DNA of 59,590 bases from contig SVMW01000013.1 of NCBI GenBank assembly GCA_015067215.1, positions 1 to 59,590 on the forward strand, in the 5' to 3' direction. The DNA is from Oscillospiraceae bacterium (lineage in GTDB: Bacteria; Bacillota; Clostridia; Oscillospirales; Ruminococcaceae). Below the pieces are notes generated by a model, which worked only from the letters and a program-made list of their open reading frames with translations, was not told where the DNA came from and did not search any database. This document shows, one piece after another, positions 8,984-17,186 of the stretch (the stretch's first letter is position 1; every line of letters starts with the position of its first letter). A program made the translations under genes and the position numbers.

Positions 8984-10047
8984 ATTCTGCCCTCCCCGCT
9001 GAGTTTTACAATGGTGTCGTACAAAGCATCTGCAATGACTGCGTGTCCGTAGCTGTTCAGGTGTCCGTGACCTGCCTTGCCGGTCACAAAGCCGTGAGGC
9101 AGTTTGTGTTCAGTCTCGTAGTTTTTACGGAAAGTGTCGGTCATGTCCACAAAGCAGATTCCTTTTTCCACACATAAGTTGTAAAAGAAAATGTTTATAT
9201 CTTCCCTTATAAAAACAGGGCTGTTGTCTGCATGGAGATTGCCTGTAGGATGCAGCATAATGATAATCTGTGTGCCGTACTGCTGCTGAAGGGCGGAAAG
9301 ATTGTCAAAAAGCGGCTGATAAACTTCCAGCAGCTTTCTCATTGCAGGTTTAAGCTTTACAGGGGTTGCTGCGTGGAAGTATGACAACGGCGGAGTAACA
9401 GGTTCGGCGGCAAAAATGCCCATAAGTTTTTCTTTGTCAGGCATAAGCAGGTCTACAAGACCGCCCTGAACCTGGTTGTACATAAGGGCAAAGAAAGGGG
9501 ACTTCTGGCTCATTGCAATAAGCCCTGTGTTGTAGCTGGGGCTTTTTTCGGTTCGGCCTTCCAGCAGTGTTACCACATCTTCGTAACTGAAGGTAAGGGC
9601 GGAAGTTTCTATAATAACCGCTTTTGGCGGAGTGTCGAACTTTTTAAGGTTCTGTTCCAGATAATGGCACACCTTTAAAAAGTTGTGGCCCGATATGCCC
9701 ATGTTGTAAACGGAATACTGCCCCTCAAGTTTGTCTCTGAGCAGGGAAGAAAAATCCTTGCCCTGCACCACATTTGTGGCTTCAGTATGGGAAGACCCAA
9801 GCACAATAATGTCAGGGTTTTCCACCACTTCAGGGTTGTTGTAGCCCTTTGCGTCAAAACGCCCCCAGGAGATGCCCTCGGTCATCTTGAACCACCGGGC
9901 AGAGGGAACCCACACATAGTCGGTGTTGCCCTCAGTATTATCTATATGGGCAGGCTGCAGATAGTAAAAACTGAAAATAACGCTTAGTATTCCCACTGCA
10001 ACAACGCCTGCGGCAATTGTTTTTAAAAGGTTTTTTATGAAATTCAT
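8980..10047 (-). CDS. SGNH-fold partner of the MBOAT acyltransferase (DltD/AlgX-like)
   Basis: Translation from ATG 10047 gives 355 residues. AGAAAGGCAG lies about 10 bases upstream, whereas the longer frame to 10131 has no such site. One membrane anchor spans about residues 8-30. The SGNH nucleophile block is LGSSHTE near residue 85, followed by NMGISGHNF, and the C-terminal GHLNSYGH block near residue 335 supplies the likely His. The overlap with the MBOAT gene is a 4-bp ATGA, so the two are translationally coupled. I infer that the pair O-acylates a surface polymer. The substrate is unknown. Confidence 0.8.
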   Translation of the reverse strand: MNFIKNLLKTIAAGVVAVGILSVIFSFYYLQPAHIDNTEGNTDYVWVPSARWFKMTEGISWGRFDAKGYNNPEVVENPDIIVLGSSHTEATNVVQGKDFSSLLRDKLEGQYSVYNMGISGHNFLKVCHYLEQNLKKFDTPPKAVIIETSALTFSYEDVVTLLEGRTEKSPSYNTGLIAMSQKSPFFALMYNQVQGGLVDLLMPDKEKLMGIFAAEPVTPPLSYFHAATPVKLKPAMRKLLEVYQPLFDNLSALQQQYGTQIIIMLHPTGNLHADNSPVFIREDINIFFYNLCVEKGICFVDMTDTFRKNYETEHKLPHGFVTGKAGHGHLNSYGHAVIADALYDTIVKLSGEGRI

Positions 10048-10215
10048 CCGTTGCGGCTGCCTTTCTGTCAGATAATATAAAAAAATGTCTGTACCTGTCA
10101 TAAGTATACTATAAAATACATTGCGGCACAAGCTGATAAATATGGCAGTGCACTGCCTGCAGCCACTGATGACAGATGCAATGTATATGCAAAATAATAA
10201 TACTGCAAAAAATAT

Positions 10216-10238
10216 CCCCTGCGGTGTGACCGCAGGGG
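10216..10238 (-). terminator. Terminator of the foldase lipoprotein gene
   Basis: CCCCTGCGGT pairs with ACCGCAGGGG around a 3-nt loop. On the minus strand a six-T run follows after three bases. Confidence 0.85.
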
Positions 10239-10254
10239 CTGATGAGTTTGTTTT

Positions 10255-11379
10255 TTACTGTTCTCTTGGTGTTTCAAGTTCAAGCATTTCAACAATTTCG
10301 GACTGAATTACAATAAACTTGAGGAATGGTTTGCCGTACATTTCAACAACAGCGTCAAATGCTTCGCCTTCGTTGAAGTACTCGTGCAGAAGTTCGTCTG
10401 TTACAACAAAGTTTTCATTTTTTGCAATAGCCTGAAGAATCATAACTTCGTTGGAAGCATCAGCAAGTGTAAGTGCATTTGCAGTGATGAAAGCGTCTCT
10501 GGATTCGTAACCGTAGTAGTCGACAATAAGTTCGTCGAGGGTGAGGCCGTAGTAAAGAGCTTCGTTTTCATAGTTTGCAAGCAGATAGTTGCGCTGAAGG
10601 TCTGTTGCATTGGTATGAATTTCGTTTACTGTACAGCCGCCGATGATTTCGTTGTAGATGTAGCTGCTTACAAGGCTCTGTGTCATCTGGTCTTTTACAA
10701 AAGTGTTGAATTCTTCGCAGTTTTCAGCTTCAATGGAGTAGAAAGGTGCCATTTCTTCCTTAACCAGTTTGTCTGTGTATTCCGGTGTGTGGCTTTTGCC
10801 TTTAACATGGTTTACTGTAACTTCAAAAACAGCGTCTTTGCCTGCAACTTCTGCAGATGGGTATTCTGTCGGGAATGTAACTTCAACGTCAACTGTTTCG
10901 CCAACCATAACGCCTACAAGCTGTTCTTCAAAGTCATCAATAAAGCTTTTGGAGCCGATTACAAGGTCGTAACCCTGATATGTGCCGCCGTCAAAAGCAA
11001 CACCGTCAATTGTGCCAAGGTAGTCGATGTTTACTGTGTCGCCGTCTGCAACTGCAACAGTTTCGTATTCTGGGAAGTAAGTTTCCAGAATATAATCAAC
11101 CTGTTCTTTAACTTCTGCGTCGCTTACATAGTGGCTGTCTTTTGGCACAACCATATTTTTATAGTCGCAAAGTTCAACAGCGTTTGCAAAGTCTGCATCT
11201 TTGATGTAGCCTTCTTCGTCAAGAAAGTCGCTGAGATAAAATTCTGTTGTGTACTGATTTTCTGTTGTGTCCCCTGTGGAATTGCCTTCGCTGTCAGCAG
11301 GCTGGCTGCTGCATGCAGAAAACATACCAAGGCAGAGCGCACCTGTCAGGGCAAGTGCAAGCAGTTTTGTCTTTTTCAT
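10255..11379 (-). CDS. Trigger-factor-like FKBP peptidyl-prolyl isomerase lipoprotein
   Basis: The 374-residue product starts with a lipoprotein signal ending in a FSAC lipobox (Cys 23). An FKBP domain covers about residues 120-215 (VNIDYLGTIDGVAFDGG, then LVIGSKSFIDDFEEQLVG and VTFPTEYP). The helical remainder resembles the trigger-factor C-terminal chaperone arm. It would be a membrane-tethered foldase on the outer face, similar in role to PrsA though from a different isomerase family. GGGAG precedes the start. It is transcribed alone, next to the surface acylation genes. Confidence 0.88.
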   Translation of the reverse strand: MKKTKLLALALTGALCLGMFSACSSQPADSEGNSTGDTTENQYTTEFYLSDFLDEEGYIKDADFANAVELCDYKNMVVPKDSHYVSDAEVKEQVDYILETYFPEYETVAVADGDTVNIDYLGTIDGVAFDGGTYQGYDLVIGSKSFIDDFEEQLVGVMVGETVDVEVTFPTEYPSAEVAGKDAVFEVTVNHVKGKSHTPEYTDKLVKEEMAPFYSIEAENCEEFNTFVKDQMTQSLVSSYIYNEIIGGCTVNEIHTNATDLQRNYLLANYENEALYYGLTLDELIVDYYGYESRDAFITANALTLADASNEVMILQAIAKNENFVVTDELLHEYFNEGEAFDAVVEMYGKPFLKFIVIQSEIVEMLELETPREQ

Positions 11380-11562
11380 TAAAAAATCTCCCGGTTTATA
11401 AACTTTATAATATCTGTTTAAATATAAAAATATATTAAAATACCTTTAAAGTGCGTTTGCACACCTGTTTATTATATAAATCAATGCCCGAAAAAGCAAT
11501 ACATTTCACACAAATAACATAGGAAAAAATGTGTTTTAAAGGCAATATGTGCAGAAAAACAG

Positions 11563-11595
11563 CAGTTCCCCAATGGAAAAACCATCGGGGAACTG
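11563..11595 (-). terminator. Terminator of the hydrogenase gene
   Basis: CAGTTCCCC pairs with GGGGAACTG and the inner ATGG with CCAT. On the minus strand the stem is followed by CTGTTTTT. The rest of the 230-bp gap up to 11379 is AT-rich and holds the start region of the foldase gene. Confidence 0.8.
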
Positions 11596-11611
11596 TAATT
11601 ATATGTAAAAA

Positions 11612-13081
11612 TTATTCTGTTACAGGAACTTTAAGTTCGCCTTTTTCTTCTCTTGGACGGATATCTGCACATCTTACAGCACCCATCATTGTTTTTTCCA
11701 TTGCATGTTCACTGTAAACATCAATCTGCAGCTTGTTTTTAACGCTGTGTGTCAGGTTGCCTGCACCGTTGATACAGCCGCCCTGACAGGCCATGCCTTC
11801 AATAAAGTTGCCGTTAAGCAGGTTTTTGGAAAGGCGGATAAGCGCTGCCTTGCATTCATCAATGCCGCTGCATACAACAGGGTTGAAGTCTGCGTTTTCA
11901 ACACCCTGTTCTTTGATAGCCTGTTTTACTGCTTCCACAAGGCCGCCGCTGCGGGCAAAAATTCTGCCGTATTCACTTGCGTCGTAAAGTGTTGCGTGTT
12001 CCTGTGTTTTAAGGTCAATGTCCTTTGCGTCAAACAAGGCCTGAAGTTCTTCAAAAGTGATAACGCTGTCAACAGCGCCTTCAACGTGTTCCTGTTTCAT
12101 TTCCATTTTCTTTGCAGTGCATGGACCGATGAACACAACTCTTGCCAGAGGGTCTTTTTCTTTTATGTACTTTGCAATTTCAACCATTGGGCTGTTGTTG
12201 TGGGACACATATTTGGTAAGTTCAGGGTAGTATTTTTTTATGTAGTCAACAAAAGCAGGACAGCAGCTGCTTGTCAGCAGGCCTTTTTCAATAAATTCCT
12301 GTGTTTCGCTGAGAGCAACCATGTCTGCACCGAGGGCTGCTTCAACAACGCTGTAAAAACCAAGTTTTTTGATTGCTGTAACAACCTGACCAAGTTTTGC
12401 CCAGTTGAACTGGCTTGCAATTGCAGGTGCAACAACGGCATAAACATGGCTGCCTGTGCGTTTTGACTCCTTGAGCATACCGATAACGTTGAGTATGTAG
12501 GATTTCTGTGTGATGGAACCGAACGGACACATATTTACACATGCACCGCAGCTGATGCATTTTTCGTTGTCAATTTTAGCTGCTTTGTCCTCGTCCATGC
12601 TGATAGCGTTAACCTTGCAGGCACTTTCGCAAGGACGCTTGAAGTTCTGGATAGCGCTGTAAGGGCAAACTTTTGCACACATGCCGCATTCAATGCATTT
12701 GCTTTTATCAATGTGAGCTTTCTTTTTGTCGTCAAATGTCAGCGCACCGCGTTTGCAGATGTCTTCGCAGTGATGTGCAATGCAGCCGCGGCAGGCGTTG
12801 GTAACTTCGTAGCCGCCCTGCGGACATTCATCACAGGCAATGGAGATAACCTCAATAACGTTAGGGTTGGTTTTGTCACCGCCCATTGCAATTTTTATTC
12901 TTTCGCTGACAATTGCTCTTTCCTTGTAAACACAGCAGCGGAAGGTTGGTTCGCCGCGGGGAACAATCATTTTTGGAATTTCTGTAATGTTTTCAAGCAG
13001 TGTGCCTTCAAAAGCTTCCTTTGCAACAGCCTTGAGCACACGATATTTAAGATACTGAACCTGAGTGTCAAATTTTCTCAT
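11612..13081 (-). CDS. Monomeric [FeFe]-hydrogenase with N-terminal 4Fe-4S clusters (group B-like)
   Basis: From ATG 13081 (AGAGGCAG ribosome site) the protein has 489 residues. The N-terminal half carries several Fe-S motifs: a Cys-rich segment near 90-120, CIECGMCAKVCP and CISCGACVNMCP. The H-cluster domain has the three canonical signatures in order: L1 TSSCCPAF, L2 PCTAKK and L3 EGMACQGGCINGAG. The family evolves or oxidises H2 with ferredoxin in the cytoplasm. The L1 form with AF rather than GW fits group B. No hydEFG maturases are nearby. It stands alone, with its own promoter and terminator, immediately downstream of spo0A copy 1. Confidence 0.9.
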   Translation of the reverse strand: MRKFDTQVQYLKYRVLKAVAKEAFEGTLLENITEIPKMIVPRGEPTFRCCVYKERAIVSERIKIAMGGDKTNPNVIEVISIACDECPQGGYEVTNACRGCIAHHCEDICKRGALTFDDKKKAHIDKSKCIECGMCAKVCPYSAIQNFKRPCESACKVNAISMDEDKAAKIDNEKCISCGACVNMCPFGSITQKSYILNVIGMLKESKRTGSHVYAVVAPAIASQFNWAKLGQVVTAIKKLGFYSVVEAALGADMVALSETQEFIEKGLLTSSCCPAFVDYIKKYYPELTKYVSHNNSPMVEIAKYIKEKDPLARVVFIGPCTAKKMEMKQEHVEGAVDSVITFEELQALFDAKDIDLKTQEHATLYDASEYGRIFARSGGLVEAVKQAIKEQGVENADFNPVVCSGIDECKAALIRLSKNLLNGNFIEGMACQGGCINGAGNLTHSVKNKLQIDVYSEHAMEKTMMGAVRCADIRPREEKGELKVPVTE

Positions 13082-13118
13082 AATCTGCCTCTTTTCATAT
13101 ATATTATGTTCTATCCAC

Positions 13119-13147
13119 ATAATACAGCGATTTAAACAAAAAATCAA
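13119..13147 (-). promoter_or_regulatory. Sigma-A promoter of the hydrogenase gene
   Basis: On the minus strand TTGATT and TATTAT are separated by 17 bp, with the -10 about 37 bp upstream of ATG 13081. Nothing else is recognisable in the AT-rich stretch up to the repeat boundary at 13322. Confidence 0.6.
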
Positions 13148-13365
13148 TGATAATTTTGTTGAAAATAACTTAATTAAAATTTTTTGTATATTTTGATAAA
13201 ATGGCGGATGTTTTTATGTAGGTATTTATATCCAAACAGGGTGCAATATGTCTAAAAATAAACAATCAGCTGCAAAAAATCACAGGCATGCACTGTTTTT
13301 CTGATGCAAAACAGCACAGACCTGTCAATAGTTTTTAACATATTCAGCAGAAATAACGAAAAAAA

Positions 13366-13394
13366 CACCTGATGACAGGGGAAGTCATCAGGTG
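13366..13394 (-). terminator. Terminator of spo0A copy 1
   Basis: A perfect 11-bp stem CACCTGATGAC/GTCATCAGGTG with a 7-nt loop is followed on the minus strand by seven T residues. Confidence 0.9.
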
Positions 13395-13407
13395 AAAAGT
13401 ATTTATA

Positions 13408-14163
13408 CTATATAATTTTTTTCTTTTTGAGGGAAAGTCTCATTCTGTCACTTATCATGGCAATAAATTCGCTGTTGGTGGGTTTGCCTCGCATGTTGCT
13501 TATGGTGTAACCGAAATAATCGTTCATAACCTCAACATTCCCTCTGTCCCAAGCTACTTCTATGGCGTGGCGTATGGCACGCTCCACTCTGCTTGCAGTG
13601 GTATGGTTTGCCTTTGCAAGTTCAGGATATAAGCGCTTGGTAACAAGGGTTATTACCTCCGGTTCCTTTATCACCATTATTATCGCCTGTCTCAGCAGAC
13701 TGTAACCTTTTATATGAGCAGGTACTCCCATTGTGTGCAGTATCTCACTTACCTCATATTCAAGGTCATACACAGGCTCGCTGTAGCTTGTCTGCAAAAG
13801 TTCCTCTGTCCTGTACAGCAGATACTCTGCTGAATAAGGCTTTATAAAGTAATAGTCAAACCCTGCACCCATAAGCTGCCCTGTAATTTTTTCGCTGTCG
13901 GTGGTGCCTGCAGCAAAGTACAGCTTTGGTGCATACGCCAGCTTTTCACATTCCTTTTTAACAGCAATAGCATCTATGTTTGCAAGAAAAATATCCACCA
14001 CAACCACTGTAGGTTTAATATCCTCAACTGCCTTTAAAATAGCCTTGCCGTCCTTTGCGCAGAAATAAACACCGATACCTTTCTCTTCAAAAAAATGTCT
14101 GAGATTCTGTATCATTTCTGTGCTTTGTTCGCTGAATAATATTCTGAGTTCTTCCTTTTTCAT
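13408..14163 (-). CDS. spo0A: Sporulation master response regulator Spo0A, copy 1
   Basis: The protein has 251 residues from ATG 14163. That start is preferred over the upstream ATG at 14181 because AGAGGA lies between the two ATGs, 8 bases before 14163. A receiver domain (about 1-125) precedes the Spo0A DNA-binding domain, which contains the diagnostic GVPAHIKGY, SRVERAIRHAIEVAW and KPTNSEFIAM blocks. The phosphoacceptor Asp is in VVVVDIF near residue 53, and the KP lysine is kept. The usual acidic pair DD near the N-terminus is EQ, and the conserved Thr is replaced by a small residue. In clostridia spo0A normally follows spoIVB. Here it faces away from it. The product is identical to copy 2 except Lys3 against Thr3. 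Confidence 0.97.
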   Translation of the reverse strand: MKKEELRILFSEQSTEMIQNLRHFFEEKGIGVYFCAKDGKAILKAVEDIKPTVVVVDIFLANIDAIAVKKECEKLAYAPKLYFAAGTTDSEKITGQLMGAGFDYYFIKPYSAEYLLYRTEELLQTSYSEPVYDLEYEVSEILHTMGVPAHIKGYSLLRQAIIMVIKEPEVITLVTKRLYPELAKANHTTASRVERAIRHAIEVAWDRGNVEVMNDYFGYTISNMRGKPTNSEFIAMISDRMRLSLKKKKII

Positions 14164-14213
14164 TGTGAAGATTCCTCTCATTTATATTTAACAGCCTTTT
14201 ATAAACCTCTTTT

Positions 14214-14263
14214 ATCATAGCATATATATTTTGCACCCTCAACCTTTTCGACATTTTTCGACA
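14214..14263 (-). promoter_or_regulatory. spo0A promoter with tandem 0A boxes, copy 1
   Basis: On the minus strand TTGAGG (-35, 14237-14242) and TATGAT (-10, 14214-14219) are 17 bp apart. Two copies of TGTCGAA, the Spo0A box core, lie directly upstream at 14247-14253 and 14257-14263, exactly 10 bp apart. This placement implies autoregulation by Spo0A~P. Confidence 0.85.
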
Positions 14264-14268
14264 AAATG

Positions 14269-14934
14269 TTACTGCATAATAAGTTTGCCGTTTTCCAGCA
14301 GACAGACCTTGTCGGCAAGGGGCAGCAGGGATAAATCGTGGGTAATCATAACCACACAGGCACCGTTTTGCTTTATACGGCAGATTTTGTCAAGGACAAG
14401 GGCAGTGCTTTCCTTGTCCAGGTTTCCTGTGGGTTCATCACAGAACAGTACCTTTGGTTTTAAAACCAGTGCCCGGGCAATGGCCACACGCTGCTGCTGA
14501 CCGCCCGAAAGCTGATGGGGCAGATGTTCGGTGCGGTGACTGAGGCCGACCTGTTCCAGGGCGTCAAGAGCAAGCTGTGTACGCTGTCTGGAGTTTACTT
14601 TGCGGTATTTTAACCCAAGTTCCACATTTTCTCTTGCAGTCATTGATGATATAAGGTTGTAGCCCTGAAAGATAAATGCGGTGTCGCTGCGCCGCAGACG
14701 GCAGATGTCATTTGGCGTCATGTCATTTACTGCTTTGCCGTTTATTTCCAGATACCCGCTGTCAAAGGTGTCCAGACAGCTTAAAACGTTCAGCAGAGTG
14801 CTTTTTCCGCATCCGCTTCTGCCTGTTATAATGCACAGCTGTCCTTTGCCCAGATGAAAATCCAGATTGTCCAGCACGGTATTCTCTCCACAGATGCCTG
14901 CATATTTTTTTACAATTTTTTCGGCTTTCAGCAT
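14269..14934 (-). CDS. ABC transporter ATP-binding protein, LolD/MacB type, without a neighbouring permease
   Basis: The 221-residue ATPase has Walker A TGRSGCGKST near residue 36, the Q-loop FQGYNLI, signature LSGGQQQRVAIARA near 142 and Walker B VLFCDEPTGNLD. The motif set is that of the MacB/LolD/FtsE group, which couples to FtsX-like permeases. No permease gene is adjacent; spoIVB starts divergently 65 bp away. TGGAGGAA precedes the start. Its stop codon at 14269-14271 lies within the duplicated spo0A segment. It separates spo0A from spoIVB, genes usually found side by side. Confidence 0.85.
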   Translation of the reverse strand: MLKAEKIVKKYAGICGENTVLDNLDFHLGKGQLCIITGRSGCGKSTLLNVLSCLDTFDSGYLEINGKAVNDMTPNDICRLRRSDTAFIFQGYNLISSMTARENVELGLKYRKVNSRQRTQLALDALEQVGLSHRTEHLPHQLSGGQQQRVAIARALVLKPKVLFCDEPTGNLDKESTALVLDKICRIKQNGACVVMITHDLSLLPLADKVCLLENGKLIMQ

Positions 14935-14999
14935 TTTTCCTCCATAGTATTAACTTTGCTTTGCTGCACATAATAGTTTTATCTGCAGGGAGGAATAAT

Positions 15000-16223
15000 A
15001 TGCTTGAAAAATATATTAAAAGCCTGGTTTTTGCCCTGGTACTGTTCGGAGCATTTGCGGGGTATATGGCCAGCTGCATACCTGACAATCTGTACTTTAC
15101 CGACGAGAATGAAATATCAATAAAAAGTATGCCGGTGGTGACACTGGAAACCGCAGGCACAGCAGTAAGCAGAGAGGTAAGCAGCGGCGGGGAAAACCTG
15201 CGCTACACCGCCAAGCTGTTTGGTGCCATACCGCTGAAGAATGTAAATGTATCTCTTTCTTCCGCAAGAAAAGTTGCGGTGGCAGGTACACCGTTCGGCA
15301 TAAAAATGTTCAGTGACGGGGTTATGGTGGTGGGGTTTTCTGACATTGAAACTCCATTTGGCTACAAAAGTCCTGCCAAAGCGGCCGATATCCGCACGGG
15401 AGATATAATTATAAAGTTCAACAACACAAAAATTGAAAATATAAACGATGTGGAAAGTTATATCGAAGCAAGCAAAGACAGACAGCTGCAGGTGGTTTTT
15501 CTGCGGGATAATGTTGAGATGACAGCAAGTTTCTGCCCTGTGCTGGATATTACCACAGGCAGTTACCGCACAGGAATGTGGGTGAGGGATTCTTCCGCAG
15601 GTGTGGGCACAATGACTTTTTACGATGTGCAGAAAGGTATGTTTGCAGGCCTTGGCCACGGCATAAAGGATGCGGACACACAAAAGGATATACGGCTGCT
15701 TTCGGGGGAGATTGTACCTGTAAAAATTATGGGCGTCACAAAGTCACGCAATGGGCAGGCAGGAGAGCTGAAAGGCACATTTTTGTCATCCTTTGCCACG
15801 GGACAGATACTTGCCAACAGCACCAACGGGGTGTACGGCAATGTGTTTTCGCCACCTGACGGCAATATGATGGAGGTGGCGTCCCCGCAGGAAATACAGA
15901 CGGGCGGAGCGTATATCATGACCACAATAAATGGGGACAAAGCAAAAAAATATGATGTTGTAATTGAAAAAATTGCACTTAACGGGTCCAACCACAGCAA
16001 AAATATGGTTATCCGAATAACCGACCCTGAACTTCTGGCGGTTACGGGCGGCATTGTGCAGGGTATGTCGGGCAGCCCTGTAATACAGAACGGCAAGCTG
16101 GTTGGGGCAATAACCCACGTTTTTGTAAATCAGGTGGAACGGGGCTACGGGGTTTTTGCACAGAATATGCTGGACAGCATGGACAATACCGACAGGGTGT
16201 ACAACAAAAAGGAAGCAGGATAA
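15000..16223 (+). CDS. spoIVB: SpoIVB serine peptidase
   Basis: The 407-residue protein starts at ATG 15000, after GGGAGGAATA. It has an N-terminal membrane/signal segment (about 6-25), a PDZ domain around 105-180 (SPAKAADIRTGDIIIKFN) and the S55 peptidase domain. The catalytic His is in GLGHGI near residue 220 and the Ser in VQGMSGSPVIQ near 360. In Bacillus, SpoIVB is secreted from the forespore and cleaves SpoIVFA to activate pro-sigma-K processing. Clostridia use the same family. The gene reads away from spo0A copy 1, with the ABC ATPase between them. Confidence 0.95.
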   Translation: MLEKYIKSLVFALVLFGAFAGYMASCIPDNLYFTDENEISIKSMPVVTLETAGTAVSREVSSGGENLRYTAKLFGAIPLKNVNVSLSSARKVAVAGTPFGIKMFSDGVMVVGFSDIETPFGYKSPAKAADIRTGDIIIKFNNTKIENINDVESYIEASKDRQLQVVFLRDNVEMTASFCPVLDITTGSYRTGMWVRDSSAGVGTMTFYDVQKGMFAGLGHGIKDADTQKDIRLLSGEIVPVKIMGVTKSRNGQAGELKGTFLSSFATGQILANSTNGVYGNVFSPPDGNMMEVASPQEIQTGGAYIMTTINGDKAKKYDVVIEKIALNGSNHSKNMVIRITDPELLAVTGGIVQGMSGSPVIQNGKLVGAITHVFVNQVERGYGVFAQNMLDSMDNTDRVYNKKEAG

Positions 16224-16437
16224 ACTGTTGGGAAAAACGGGTATAGCTGTATAGATACCTCATGAACAACTGTGCAAAAGCAATATGATATTTGCAGAGA
16301 AATAAAACATAACTGCACGCTGACAGAGCGGATTGTTCTGTCAGCTTTGTTGTATAAGAAAACCACGCCATAGTCACATGGTTCAAAAGAGCTTAAACGG
16401 TGAGCAATAAAGCGAAACAGTTCGTAATAACAGAAAA

Positions 16438-16561
16438 GCCTCCCTCTGATGAGGGGGGTGATTTTGTTGAATAACAAAATCGGAAGGAGAGAGGAAAAAG
16501 GCTTTAAGAATCTCTCCCTCAGTCTCACTTGCGTTCGATGGCTACCTCGTCAGAGGGAGCC
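16438..16561. mobile_element. Candidate 124-bp MITE-like element
   Basis: The ends form near-perfect 17-bp inverted repeats (GCCTCCCTCTGATGAGG against the complement GGCTCCCTCTGACGAGG, two mismatches). An internal palindrome GATTTTGTT/AACAAAATC lies near 16460-16481. There is no reading frame. It sits in the 559-bp gap between spoIVB and the XRE regulator, where I otherwise see only the downstream promoter. Confidence 0.6.
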
Positions 16562-16730
16562 ATCCGTTTACAGGCAGCAGGTAACACGTGCATGGCTGCC
16601 AGACCAACAAAAAATGCATTTATGCTAAGCCGGTTGCATCAGGGCTATGCCCGAAAATGAAAAACCGTCCGTTATGCGGGTGGAATCTTATTTGTAACCG
16701 TTTTTAACCAAATGGGTTAAGGGCGGTTTA

Positions 16731-16759
16731 TTGTTATTTGAAAAAAACAGATTTATAAT
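16731..16759 (+). promoter_or_regulatory. Sigma-A promoter of the XRE-ABC operon
   Basis: TTGTTA and TATAAT are 17 bp apart, with the -10 ending 24 bp before ATG 16783. Confidence 0.6.
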
Positions 16760-16782
16760 AAACCTGCAAGGAGGAATAAAAC

Positions 16783-17178
16783 ATGAACTTATGTATTGCA
16801 GATAACCTTAAGCTGCTCAGATACCGCAGCGGGTATACTCTGGAAGCTATTGCAGAAATCATTTCAGTATCACGCCAGAGTGTTGCCAAGTGGGAATCGG
16901 GAGATTCTGTGCCCGATGTTATCAACTGTGTAAAACTTGCTTCTTTATATAAAATTTCTCTTGATGAACTGGTCAATCGCCCGCTGACAGATGCAGTCTC
17001 CTGTGATTTTGCCACGATGGAAGACCGAATTTGCGGTGTGCTGGAGGTATCACAGCAGGGCACAATATCCATTCCGCAGTGTGTTATGGATACCTTTAAC
17101 ATACACTGCGGCGATAAGGTGCTTATGCTTGCTGACAAAAAACAGGGTATTGCCCTTGTGAAATGCAGTCAGTTTTAG
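16783..17178 (+). CDS. XRE-family transcriptional regulator with a C-terminal AbrB-like segment
   Basis: The 131 residues contain an HTH_3 domain (about 5-65, core LEAIAEIISVSRQSVAKWESG). A short C-terminal beta segment (GTISIPQCVMDTFNI, then GDKVLML) resembles the AbrB/SpoVT swapped-hairpin fold. Such regulators typically control the ABC exporter genes that follow them. The start follows AAGGAGGAA. The stop overlaps the ribosome site of the ATPase gene 8 bp downstream. The effector is unknown. Confidence 0.85.
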   Translation: MNLCIADNLKLLRYRSGYTLEAIAEIISVSRQSVAKWESGDSVPDVINCVKLASLYKISLDELVNRPLTDAVSCDFATMEDRICGVLEVSQQGTISIPQCVMDTFNIHCGDKVLMLADKKQGIALVKCSQF

Positions 17179-17186
17179 GAGGAAAT

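Larger units (their letters stand above)
13322..14275. repeat. 954-bp direct repeat, copy 1 (carries spo0A)
   Basis: Bases 13322-14275 reappear at 26016-26969 in the same orientation with a constant offset of 12,694. I find two differences: 13407 A against G, just past the spo0A stop, and 14156 T against G, inside spo0A. The unit holds the spo0A terminator, the gene, its promoter and its 0A boxes. In this copy the unit also includes the final 7 bp of the neighbouring ABC ATPase gene. Confidence 0.97.
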
